Translations under genes and position numbers: made by a program
Notes under the pieces: generated by a model
Seen by the model: the letters and a program-made list of their open reading frames with translations, nothing else
The model's database searches: none
Told to the model about the DNA's origin: nothing
In this document: positions 44,685 through 52,749 of the stretch, in pieces
Layout of the letters: every line of letters begins with the position of its first letter
Position numbering within the stretch: the first letter of the stretch is position 1
NCBI RefSeq assembly: GCF_046773475.1
Contig: NZ_CP177239.1
Span: forward strand, 868,001-932,000
DNA from: Nitratireductor aquimarinus
Lineage (GTDB): Bacteria > Pseudomonadota > Alphaproteobacteria > Rhizobiales > Rhizobiaceae
Reading direction: 5' to 3'
Length of the DNA stretch: 64,000 nt

Positions 44685-45260
44685 ATGACAACCATACTGA
44701 TCATCGTCCTCGTCCTGTTTGGCGGGTTCGTCTTCTTCCAGAACCGCCTCGCATCGGCCCGCAATTCCGTACTGAACGGCTTTTCCGGCGTTCAGGTGCA
44801 GCTCAAGCGACGACACGATCTGGTTCCCGCGCTCGTCTCGGCGGCGCGCAGCGCCATCGCACAGGAAAACCGCCTGTTCGACAGCATTCTGGACGTGCGT
44901 GAAAAGGCGGTCGCCGCACTCAATGGCAGGATGGAAGAGGTTCAGGAGGCCGAGGCCGAACTGACGGCGAGCCTGCGCAGCTTCTTTGGCTATACGGAAG
45001 ATCACCCGGAAATCACCTCGACGGGGAACATACTCGAGCTGCAGAAGCAGCTTGAAGAGACCGAAGACCAGGTCAGCGCCGCGCGCCGGCTCTACAATGG
45101 CAATGTCGAGCGCTACAACACCATGCTCGATGCGATCCCCTCAAGCTGGGTCGCCGCCATGCTCCGTTTCGAGCGGGCAGACTTCTTCGCGCTCTCGGAT
45201 GCCGAACGCAAACATGTCGAGGCCGTGCCGGCCATCGATCTGCCGGGAGCGCAGGCGTGA
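44685..45260 (+). CDS. LemA-family protein
   Basis: 191 residues from ATG 44685. One N-terminal membrane helix (TTILIIVLVLFGGFVFF) is followed by a long helical domain. The LemA motifs LKRRHDLVPALVSAAR, FDSILDVREKAV and RRLYNGNVERYNTML are present. LemA proteins are membrane-anchored helical bundles of unclear role. The next gene starts inside its stop (GTGA), giving the frequently seen LemA-DUF3137 pair. Confidence 0.9.
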   Translation: MTTILIIVLVLFGGFVFFQNRLASARNSVLNGFSGVQVQLKRRHDLVPALVSAARSAIAQENRLFDSILDVREKAVAALNGRMEEVQEAEAELTASLRSFFGYTEDHPEITSTGNILELQKQLEETEDQVSAARRLYNGNVERYNTMLDAIPSSWVAAMLRFERADFFALSDAERKHVEAVPAIDLPGAQA

Positions 45261-46282
45261 ACGCCGTCAGCGGCCACTGGGATCCCGTTCAGGGGACCAT
45301 CTCGGTCGAAACCGACGACATCTCGCAGATCAAGACCGGCATCACCCTGCCCGCTCCGGTTCGGCGTTTCCTTCCCATCGCCGCGCTTGCCGCCATGTTG
45401 TGGACCTTCGTGCAGGGTTTCCTCGCTGACGGGTTCCCCTTCATTCCGGTCGCCGTCACCACGGTTCTTTTCGGCGCATTCATCTTCGCCGCAGAGCTGG
45501 AGAACGAAGATGGCCGAAAGACCCTGCGGCGCGTCAGGCTCGCACGGCAGAAGGGCTGGACCTACACCGGCAAGCTGATGGAGCGGGTGATGGCCTATCA
45601 AACGGCCTGGTCCTCGGATGGTGCGGAACGGCGCGCACAACGTGTGAAATCGGAACGCGCCAGAGCCGTCGAGACCCTTGTTCCGGAGCTGACGAAGCTT
45701 CAGGTCGGCGCGTTCATGGGCGCTGAGTTCGACGGCGAATTCTGGGGCAAAAGCACCAAAGACGACCTGCCTTTCTGGATGGCCATCGGCGCCATGCAGA
45801 TGGAGGCCGGGCTTGCGGCAGACAAGTCGCTGCGTGAAGACGCGCATGGCGGCAAAGGCGGCTTCGGCGTCTTCTTCTCATTGCTCGGGGCCTACAGAAT
45901 TGGCCGCAAGACAGGCGTTCGCGCCGTCATCCGCCCGGAAAACCTGGTCAACAGGGGGCCGCTCGACCGGGACATCAAGACCGAATCCGTGCAGTTCAAC
46001 GCCGCCTTCAACATCACCGGAACAGCAAAGAGCGGTGATGAAAACGCGGTGGAGCACGACATTCTGCGCATTCTCACCCCCGCGACACAGGCGACCATGC
46101 TCGACCTGCTTCAGCGCTACCACAATGTCGGTTTCGTGGTGGATGACGATGTTCTGTTCTTCATGGCGCAGGACAGGCTTGTGGGCAAGAACGCCAACCC
46201 CGACCGGATCGACACACTTCTGGCCGGCATAGCGGCAGACTTCGAAGAAGCGAAATTCGCCATCAAGCGCTACGTCGAATAG
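45257..46282 (+). CDS. DUF3137-family membrane protein (GTG start)
   Basis: 341 residues from GTG 45257, which overlaps the lemA stop. Two adjacent membrane helices (about 37-80) are followed by a large soluble domain. That domain carries TGKLMERVMAYQ, GEFWGKSTKDDLPFW and the DUF3137-like C-terminal half (FNITGTAKSGDENAVEHDIL). Function unknown. Pairing with lemA suggests a two-component membrane assembly. Confidence 0.85.
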   Translation: MNAVSGHWDPVQGTISVETDDISQIKTGITLPAPVRRFLPIAALAAMLWTFVQGFLADGFPFIPVAVTTVLFGAFIFAAELENEDGRKTLRRVRLARQKGWTYTGKLMERVMAYQTAWSSDGAERRAQRVKSERARAVETLVPELTKLQVGAFMGAEFDGEFWGKSTKDDLPFWMAIGAMQMEAGLAADKSLREDAHGGKGGFGVFFSLLGAYRIGRKTGVRAVIRPENLVNRGPLDRDIKTESVQFNAAFNITGTAKSGDENAVEHDILRILTPATQATMLDLLQRYHNVGFVVDDDVLFFMAQDRLVGKNANPDRIDTLLAGIAADFEEAKFAIKRYVE

Positions 46283-46308
46283 GCGCGTAGCCATCTGTAT
46301 CCTGTTCC

Positions 46309-46331
46309 GGCTGGCATCGCTGATGCCGGCC
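46309..46331 (+). terminator. Stem-loop downstream of the lemA-DUF3137 pair
   Basis: GGCTGGCATC and GATGCCGGCC form a 10-bp stem (one G-T pair) with a three-base loop, 27 bases past the DUF3137 stop. No T-run follows, so it is a probable but non-canonical terminator. Confidence 0.45.
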
Positions 46332-46472
46332 CGGTCTGCGCATTCATGCGGACGTCTGGTGTTTCCACCTGACTGCAAAATGCTCTAGGTTTCCCCCGTT
46401 TCGGGGAATCTGCACGCCCCGTTCAGTGTCGGTTCAGCCGGCGTCTGCCAGAAGGGCATGCAGGAGGAACCC

Positions 46473-48293
46473 ATGGAAGCCAAATACTTAGCGCGTGTGA
46501 ACGGCCCGCCGCTGTTCTACCGGAAATGGCGCTCGGCATCGCAGCCGCGCACTTCCGTCCCGCGCAGGGCCGTGTTCATCGGCCACAGCCAGCCCACCCA
46601 TTCCGGCATGCTGTCGGATCTGGCGGAAGGGTTTCGCGCCGCCGGCTGGGATGCCCATTCCGGCGATATTCGCGGCCATGGCAAAAGCACGGACGCCCAG
46701 GTGCCGCTCGGCCATCTGGACACCGGCGATGGCTGGTCGCTGGCCGTGGACGACATGCGCCATCTTCTGGAACGCAGCTTTGATGGCGTCGGGTGGGAAG
46801 ACCGCCTCGTCGTGGTGCCGAACATCACGGCGCTGATGACGCTTGAAGTGATGAAGACCTGGCACGACCTTGCCCGCCACATCGTGCTCATCTCGCCGGT
46901 TCCCAACCAGAGAACGCTTGCCCTGTTCGGCAAAGCCTTTTCAAAGGTCCGCATGCGTCTTCGCGCCGCCGACCAGCCGGACGAACAGATCCTGCATCAC
47001 CTCTATGCCTTTCTCGGCGCGCATCTGCGCGACCGGGAGCATCCGGCAGATGTCATCAGCACCGACCGGGACCTGATCCGCGAGATCGTGTCCGACCCGG
47101 AAGGCTGGCCCATTCCCAGCCCCGCCTACTGGTCGAACATCTTCTCGGGCATGCTGTCCGCCTGGAAATGGCCAAACAATGCGCGCCTCAAGCCCGGCAC
47201 CCGGGTTCTGGTGATGTTTGGCGGTGAGGACGCCATGCTGCGCGATGGCGGGTTCCTGCCGCCCATCGAACGCTTTCTGGCTGAAGTCGGCATTGAGGAC
47301 GTCGCCGCCGAACGTGTCGAAGGCGTACGCTCCGGCCTGTTTCTGGAAGAAAGGCGCTTCGGCATTTCAAAACGCATTCTCGACTGGGTCGGTCAGGATG
47401 GCGCAGCGACCGCTGACGCACGCTACAGCGAAGTGGACGTCGCACAGCTGGCGAGCGATGTGATCGCCCGCCTCGGCGGCGGAGCCGCGCCCGCAGACAT
47501 GCGCCCCGACGAACTGGTCGAGCTCTGCTACAACGCCATTGATGACGAGACGCGCTGGACCGAGGTGATTTACCGGATCATCTACGAGGCCGAGCAGGAT
47601 GGCGAGATGACGGAGGCCGAACTGGCCGAGCGCATCGAACGCCTGATGCCCCACTGGGAGCGGGCCTTCAGCCTCAACCGGCAGGTGATGATGAACGCCA
47701 CGCTGGGCGTCCTGCTTCAGGCGGTCATCGACAAGCTGCAGATCGGCATTGCTATCCTCGATGCCGATGGCGCACTGCTGCACGCCAATACGACCTACCG
47801 GGAAACGCTCTTACGGATTTTTCCCAAAACTTCCCCCGGTACCGATGGCGATGCCTTCAGCGCGGCTGCCACCCGCCGACTGTTCGTTTCAGGCGCATCC
47901 GCCGAGGACACCGGAAAGGTCAACAATGACCGGATCGTGCTGCACGACAATGCGCCGGTCGGCTTCCATTTTCACCCGCAGGCACTCCGGCAGACCGGAC
48001 TTCAGCGCCAGGGCCCGGCAAGCATCCTCATCCTGCGGGCTACGGAACGCGACGATGACGACAACACGCGCCGCGTGCTCACCGAGCTGGCCTATGGGCT
48101 GACCGGCAAGGAAGCGGAAATCGCGCTCCTGATCGCCGAAGGGATGTCGCTGGATGAGATCGCCGGAGAACTGGGCATTCTTGTCAGCACCGCGCGCGGG
48201 CACCTGAAGAAGGCGTTTCAGAAGATGAGCGTTCACAGCCAGGCCGAGCTGACGGCCCGGATCATGTCCGGGCCGGTGGGCTGGCTGAAATGA
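46473..48293 (+). CDS. Fusion regulator: degenerate alpha/beta-hydrolase, PAS-like and LuxR HTH domains
   Basis: 606 residues from ATG 46473, preceded by AGGAGG five bases away. Residues 1-310 have the monoacylglycerol-lipase-like alpha/beta-hydrolase layout (FIGHSQPTHSGMLSDL, GDIRGHGKST). The nucleophile elbow GxSxG is replaced by VPNIT (about 115-119), and the catalytic His region reads EGVRSGLF, so a classical hydrolase triad is absent. Residues 345-535 resemble the sensor part of many LuxR proteins (ELCYNAIDDETRWTEV, then PAS-like IGIAILDADGALLHANTTY). The C-terminus has a LuxR/GerE HTH (LTGKEAEIALLIAEGMSLDE...STARGHLKKAFQKM). Probably a transcription factor whose pseudo-enzyme domain senses a ligand. 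Confidence 0.88.
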   Translation: MEAKYLARVNGPPLFYRKWRSASQPRTSVPRRAVFIGHSQPTHSGMLSDLAEGFRAAGWDAHSGDIRGHGKSTDAQVPLGHLDTGDGWSLAVDDMRHLLERSFDGVGWEDRLVVVPNITALMTLEVMKTWHDLARHIVLISPVPNQRTLALFGKAFSKVRMRLRAADQPDEQILHHLYAFLGAHLRDREHPADVISTDRDLIREIVSDPEGWPIPSPAYWSNIFSGMLSAWKWPNNARLKPGTRVLVMFGGEDAMLRDGGFLPPIERFLAEVGIEDVAAERVEGVRSGLFLEERRFGISKRILDWVGQDGAATADARYSEVDVAQLASDVIARLGGGAAPADMRPDELVELCYNAIDDETRWTEVIYRIIYEAEQDGEMTEAELAERIERLMPHWERAFSLNRQVMMNATLGVLLQAVIDKLQIGIAILDADGALLHANTTYRETLLRIFPKTSPGTDGDAFSAAATRRLFVSGASAEDTGKVNNDRIVLHDNAPVGFHFHPQALRQTGLQRQGPASILILRATERDDDDNTRRVLTELAYGLTGKEAEIALLIAEGMSLDEIAGELGILVSTARGHLKKAFQKMSVHSQAELTARIMSGPVGWLK

Positions 48294-48308
48294 GGGGCCG
48301 CCCGGTTT

Positions 48309-48722
48309 TTAACGTCGCCCCGGCGCATAGACCTCGCAGCCCTGCCGAAGCGCGGCCCGCCTGTCCGGCTGGCATTCACAGACCGGCGTAATGCCCGAGC
48401 CGGTCACGCAGGAGACGCGTTTGACGTAACAACCCTGTGCGCGCACCGTGGCCGCATGATTGAAACGCCCGTCCCGCTGCCGCTTGGGAAAGCCGCGCGT
48501 TGAACGCGCAAGCGCCACCGAGAAGCGTCGTCCGTGCTCATTGCGCATCTTGCCCTGCCAGTTGACCCAGGCCCGCGCCACGGCTCCCTTGCCGGTGCGG
48601 TGTCCCTTGCTGCTCGCCTCGACCGCCTGAATGGAACAGATCGTCTTGGCCATCGCGGCAGGCGCATGGCCGACGATGGCAAGGCCCAGCATGGCAGCCA
48701 GTCCAATCAAAAATCTTCGCAT
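48309..48722 (-). CDS. Small basic secreted protein (hypothetical)
   Basis: 137 residues from ATG 48722. A clear signal peptide (MRRFLIGLAAMLGLAIVGHA, cleaved near AMA-KT) precedes a mature part rich in Arg/Lys. Six cysteines follow the cleavage site, including the cluster QGCYVKRVSCVTG...CECQ. The context (KGAVARAWVNWQGKMRNEHG) looks like a small compact extracytoplasmic domain. No family recognised. It lies downstream of the cysteine-repeat gene by 112 bases and may be the last member of the secreted-protein cluster. Confidence 0.7.
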   Translation of the reverse strand: MRRFLIGLAAMLGLAIVGHAPAAMAKTICSIQAVEASSKGHRTGKGAVARAWVNWQGKMRNEHGRRFSVALARSTRGFPKRQRDGRFNHAATVRAQGCYVKRVSCVTGSGITPVCECQPDRRAALRQGCEVYAPGRR

Positions 48723-48834
48723 CTGGTTCTCCTTCACCCTGCGTTCTTCAATGCAGGCAGGAGACACGATCATGCGGCGCGTGGCCTCTCCCATTTGGGT
48801 GGTTTTGCGACGCAGTACTGCGCAACAATCGCCC

Positions 48835-49728
48835 CTATCGGCACACGATGAAGCTGAACGCCGCGCAGCCGCCACCCTGACAGTAAGCGCCCACATTGAG
48901 CGCCTGAGCTGCCGTCGTCACGCCAAAACAGGCTGCATTGCCATGCTGCCTTGTGAGGCAGAAAGCGCGGGCGGCAGGCAGACCGCAATCACTGAGCGCA
49001 TTGCCTGCCATCCTGAGACAGAGGGCAACCTTGTACCCGGCCATATGCATGAAATCCGGGTTTTGGTAGACCTCGCCTGCGCAGGGCTTTTCGGCATAGC
49101 CTTCAAGCTGCGCGAAATCAGAACCCTCTGTGCTGCTTTTCTTCCGGTCCGGGCCGCCTTCCCCCTCAAACAGATCAATTGCCCTGGACGGTTCTTCGCT
49201 GCCATCGAAAAGCTCGATCTCTCCGGACGTCTCGTCCGCGCTGTCGGTATCGAGTTTAACCGGATTGTCGCGCTGGCCTTCCGAGGGAAAGGCGTCTTCC
49301 AGATAGGTTTCCGGAAATTCGCTTGCGTAGCGGTCACGCGCAGCGCTCCTGCTTTTCTCGCCCGAAAGGACCAGCGCATCGTCTGGCGAAACAGCCATAC
49401 CCTCACAGCCAAAGCCCGATGCGCAGCGCAGAAGATCGGCATCCGCCGTTTCCACGGGCTCGGCAGCCGTCTCCTTCGCCGCCTCAAAGGCATCCTCGAC
49501 ATAAAGATCGGGATGATCCTGCGCATAGCGGTCACGCGCTTCCTGCGCCGAGCGTACATCCACAAGGCCAAGCGCGTCCTCCTGCGACACGCCGCCCGCG
49601 GGACAACCGAACCCGGCTGCGCATCGAAGCACCTGCGCATCCGGTTCCTGCCCATGGGTCACGGTCGTCATGGCCGCGAGCAGCATTGCACCTGCCAGAT
49701 GCCGCCAGACCGTGTGGAGCGCGATCAT
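48835..49728 (-). CDS. Secreted cysteine-rich protein with a 48-residue tandem repeat
   Basis: 297 residues with a signal peptide (residues 1-26). Two copies of a 48-residue unit lie at 34-81 and 100-147, each with LRCAxGFGC at the start, RDRYA in the middle and YxEDAF at the end. An acidic linker containing IELFDG and IDLFEG leads to a cysteine-rich C-terminal domain. There are 12 cysteines in the mature protein, consistent with disulfides in the periplasm or outside. Function unknown. The start overlaps the stop of the VWA gene (ATGA), so the two are coupled. Confidence 0.82.
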   Translation of the reverse strand: MIALHTVWRHLAGAMLLAAMTTVTHGQEPDAQVLRCAAGFGCPAGGVSQEDALGLVDVRSAQEARDRYAQDHPDLYVEDAFEAAKETAAEPVETADADLLRCASGFGCEGMAVSPDDALVLSGEKSRSAARDRYASEFPETYLEDAFPSEGQRDNPVKLDTDSADETSGEIELFDGSEEPSRAIDLFEGEGGPDRKKSSTEGSDFAQLEGYAEKPCAGEVYQNPDFMHMAGYKVALCLRMAGNALSDCGLPAARAFCLTRQHGNAACFGVTTAAQALNVGAYCQGGGCAAFSFIVCR

Positions 49729-51722
49729 TCCGATCCGGCCTCAATCGTGAAGCGATCAAAGGCGATATGACTTTCGCCCGGACGCGCCTTGTGCCAGTGC
49801 CCGGCGAGAACGGCCGGCTGACCGGAAAGACGCAGCACGGTCATCGGTTCTGTCTCGAAGCGGAACGTGTCGGCCGGTCGTCCGTTGGCTTCGGGCAGCT
49901 CCATGTCGATGGCCGCCGTCACCTGCCGTCCGCGCCGCTTGAGCCGCAGTTCCGCGCCCTGCGTGCCGAGCGCTTCCAGAACCCGGTCGCCATAAGCGCG
50001 GTCGCCGTCCTGACAGAGCCTGGCGACAATCGGCCCGTCAAAGAGGTTCGTATCGAACCTGGCTTCCTCCTTGCCATCGCTCACGCGGATCAGAGACAGG
50101 TTCAGATAGGCCCCGCAGCCCTTCCGCCAGACCCATGCCATCGCACCAATCTGGCTGTCCGCATCGTCCTGAACACTGAGCCAGACATTCTCATAACCGG
50201 TCTGCTCATGAATCCTGAAATCGAGCGCAAGGTCGAAATCCCCCCCAGGCAAGGCATGATCGAGCACATAGCGGTTCTGAGCCTTCGCATCGTCATGATT
50301 GGCATAGCGGCCCAGCACCGAGGTGAAAAGCATGCCATCGCCGGTGAAGGCCGTGAGGTTTTCAGCCGGGTTTACCACCTGCCAGGCCGCATCCAGTTCC
50401 GGCCCGTCGAAATTCTCCTCAAACACAGCCTGAACCACCGGTTCAGGCTGTGGCGCAGGTTTCGGCTCGGGCATCTGTCGCTCGGCCTCGGCGACAACCT
50501 CGCCAACGGCGCGCGCAAATTCGTCCGCATTGCTGGCAGAGTAGTAATTGCCGTTCCCGTTATCCGCGATGCATTGCAGGGCTGCGTTTTCCTCATCGCT
50601 CAGATCGAATCCGACCACATGCACCCGCGTGTTGATACCGCGCTCGGCAAGGGCTGCCGCCGCTGCGCACGGGTCCCCGCCGCAGGTTTCCAGACCATCC
50701 GAGATCAGGAGTACATTGGCCGGACGGCCCGATTGCGGCACTGCGTCGGCAGCGCGCATGAGCGCGTCGGCAATCGGCGTCTTGCCGCGCGGCGTGATGC
50801 CTTCAATCGCCGGCTTCAACTGCCCGCTTTCATAATTGGCAACCGGATAAATGATCTCCGTATCGCCGCAGTCGCCCTCGCGGCGGTGGCCATAGGCCAT
50901 CAGCCCCACATTCGTGTTGGCTGCCAGATCGCCCATCAGACCCGACAGAACCTGTCGCGCCGTGGTGATCTTCGCCACACCGTCGATCTGCCCCCACATG
51001 GAGCCTGAACCGTCCAGAACGAAAAGAAGATCGCTGCCGCCTTCGGCCAGACCATTGCCCGGCAGGTCTCCCTCTTCCATGCCCGGCACGATGGAAGACC
51101 GGTCGTCAGCGCCCGCACCCTCCGGCGTGCGGTCTCCGCCCGATCCGGCGCCGGAAGCCCCCCCGCCCGAAAGCGTTGCCTCCATGGCCGGATCGGAGCG
51201 GATTTCAAAACCCTGCCCTTGCGCCAGCTCCGACAGCGACCAGTTGTCATCCTCGGAATAGATGTCGTTGATCTGCCACGCCCCGTCCGGGGCCTCGATC
51301 AGCGTGTAGATGAAGTTGCGCGGCGCGCCCATATTCGTGAATGTCACGTGGATCTGCGCCGCACCGCGCAGAATGGGCGCATCCGCATCCGGCGCGATGT
51401 TCAGATTGGCTATGTCCGCATCCTGTCCGCCATAAACCGGATCGAACATCAGCGCGCCCTGCAGATCGTCATGGGCAAGCCCGTCCACGAGAAAGCGTCG
51501 CGAGGCCTTGCCATCATTGAGAAGCGGCTCTTCATTGTTGTTGAAGCGGCGGCTGTGTTCGGCAAAGAACATGCGCACCACCTCCACGGCGTCATCAATC
51601 TCGGCCGCTTCCGCCTGCAGCGCCCCCATGGGAATGCAAACGGCCAGCGCCGTGCCCAGCATGGCGCGCCACAACCCTTGCGCGAAACACGTCTTGCCCA
51701 TCATTCTGCTCACCCTGCTCAT
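49725..51722 (-). CDS. Secreted VWA protein with C-terminal beta-rich domain
   Basis: 665 residues. A signal peptide (about 1-40) is followed by a DUF3828-like region (41-165: FVFAxHSRRF-like start, GGQDADIANL, GAWQINDIYSED). A Gly/Ser linker and a VWA domain (231-410) follow, with an intact metal site DGSGSM at 237-242 and TPIADALM and ISDGLETCGG. After a Pro-rich hinge (PEPKPAPQPEP), residues 432-665 form a beta-rich domain. That domain is clearly related to the neighbouring 311-residue protein. It probably binds another protein or a surface polymer through the VWA. Coupled at both ends by ATGA overlaps. Confidence 0.88.
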   Translation of the reverse strand: MSRVSRMMGKTCFAQGLWRAMLGTALAVCIPMGALQAEAAEIDDAVEVVRMFFAEHSRRFNNNEEPLLNDGKASRRFLVDGLAHDDLQGALMFDPVYGGQDADIANLNIAPDADAPILRGAAQIHVTFTNMGAPRNFIYTLIEAPDGAWQINDIYSEDDNWSLSELAQGQGFEIRSDPAMEATLSGGGASGAGSGGDRTPEGAGADDRSSIVPGMEEGDLPGNGLAEGGSDLLFVLDGSGSMWGQIDGVAKITTARQVLSGLMGDLAANTNVGLMAYGHRREGDCGDTEIIYPVANYESGQLKPAIEGITPRGKTPIADALMRAADAVPQSGRPANVLLISDGLETCGGDPCAAAAALAERGINTRVHVVGFDLSDEENAALQCIADNGNGNYYSASNADEFARAVGEVVAEAERQMPEPKPAPQPEPVVQAVFEENFDGPELDAAWQVVNPAENLTAFTGDGMLFTSVLGRYANHDDAKAQNRYVLDHALPGGDFDLALDFRIHEQTGYENVWLSVQDDADSQIGAMAWVWRKGCGAYLNLSLIRVSDGKEEARFDTNLFDGPIVARLCQDGDRAYGDRVLEALGTQGAELRLKRRGRQVTAAIDMELPEANGRPADTFRFETEPMTVLRLSGQPAVLAGHWHKARPGESHIAFDRFTIEAGSE

Positions 51723-52654
51723 TGCTGCCCCGGACGTTTGATGCTGAACCGGTCGAACTCGGCGAGTGTTTCCCCGCCCTTGGCCTTCTTGCCCTGCCCG
51801 ACCATGAAAGCGGGGCTGCCGAAACCGGCCATGCGCGCGACCCGGCCGCCGGAAAATTCCTGCACGCCGCCTACCGCCTCGCCTTCACCTGCGGGCAAAT
51901 CGAGCGTGACCTTCGCCTGGTAGCGCAATCCGCGCCTGGAAAGCGTGAGAACGAATCCTTTTTCATAAAGATCGGCCAGGACCCGATCCCCGTAGGCGCG
52001 CCCGGTCTTGTTGCAGATATTCCGGGCTGCCGGCCCGTCAAAGAGGTTGACGGACATCGCAGAAGGCACGGCGGGTTCTTCCGGGTTGAGCGGCTGGTTT
52101 GCGACCGTGCTGATATAGAGCGCCGGTCCACAGCCCTTGGTATGAACATAGAGATGCGCGGCGACGAAATTCTCATCGCTCTCGCGCAGTCCCAGCCACA
52201 CTTCATCAAAGCCGGTCTTGGCGTCGAGGCGGCCGCCAAGCGAGATGTCGAAATCGCCGTCCGGCATGGCGCCCTTCAACTGGTAGATGTTGCGCGCATC
52301 CACATTGTCGAAACCGTCCCTGCCGCCGCTGGTGATGGCAAGCAGCATGCCCCGCTCGGCAACATACTGGTCGCGGTCCTCGTTCAGAACCTGCCAGTGC
52401 GCGGCGAGCCCGTCATCCTCGAAACGGTCCTCGAAAGGAAGGGCGATGGCGGTTGCGGGCGTCTCGCCTTCATCGGCGGCAGCAAGCCGCGCCTGCTCCT
52501 CCTTGCTCAGCGTCTGGGCACGGGCGTCCGCCCCGGCATTCACGAACGCCACGCCCGCAAGAAGCGCCAGAATAAGAGAGGATCTCAGCATTTCCCTGAG
52601 AGGGCTGCTGATCGCAAGCGAAGAAGTGCGCGGGATGGCTGCTGCGCCGGACAT
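51719..52654 (-). CDS. Secreted beta-rich (jelly-roll-like) protein, paralogous to the VWA protein's C-terminus
   Basis: 311 residues from ATG 52654 (GGAG nine bases upstream). Alternatives are ATG 52669 and 52591. A hydrophobic stretch (SLILALLAGVAFVNAGADA) is the signal peptide. The mature domain shares FDRF/FEDRF, GDFDISL, FDEVWLGL, KGCGPALY, NLFDGPAARN and GRAYGDRVL with the C-terminal 230 residues of the VWA protein. It may be a lectin-like or structural domain (LamG/DUF1349-like in appearance). First gene of the coupled secreted cluster. Confidence 0.82.
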   Translation of the reverse strand: MSGAAAIPRTSSLAISSPLREMLRSSLILALLAGVAFVNAGADARAQTLSKEEQARLAAADEGETPATAIALPFEDRFEDDGLAAHWQVLNEDRDQYVAERGMLLAITSGGRDGFDNVDARNIYQLKGAMPDGDFDISLGGRLDAKTGFDEVWLGLRESDENFVAAHLYVHTKGCGPALYISTVANQPLNPEEPAVPSAMSVNLFDGPAARNICNKTGRAYGDRVLADLYEKGFVLTLSRRGLRYQAKVTLDLPAGEGEAVGGVQEFSGGRVARMAGFGSPAFMVGQGKKAKGGETLAEFDRFSIKRPGQQ

Positions 52655-52667
52655 GAAACGAATCTCC

Positions 52668-52686
52668 ATCAATCGATCAGATTGAT
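52668..52686. promoter_or_regulatory. 19-bp inverted repeat upstream of the secreted cluster (candidate operator)
   Basis: ATCAATC (52668-52674) and GATTGAT (52680-52686) form a perfect dyad with a five-base spacer, just upstream of the first cluster gene. LuxR-type regulators bind dyads of about this size. The fusion regulator at 46473 is a candidate ligand, by proximity only. Confidence 0.4.
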
Positions 52687-52712
52687 TGGTAGTCGCTCAC
52701 GCTTGTGCTGAA

Positions 52713-52749
52713 CTCCCTCAAATGGGAGAGGCGGAGCTCCCCTCTCGCC
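52713..52749. repeat. Short hairpin repeat and stem-loops downstream of the flavoenzyme gene
   Basis: CTCCC-TCAAAT-GGGAG (52713-52728) followed by AGGC is a second exact copy of the 44607-44626 repeat. Next to it GAGAGG and CCTCTC arms can pair across GAGCTC. Together they may terminate the flavoenzyme transcript (minus strand). Confidence 0.55.

Noticed and set aside
49323..51008. 561-codon plus-strand open frame across the secreted cluster
   Set aside because: The minus-strand genes have signal peptides, a VWA metal site and coupled starts. The plus frame has none of these.
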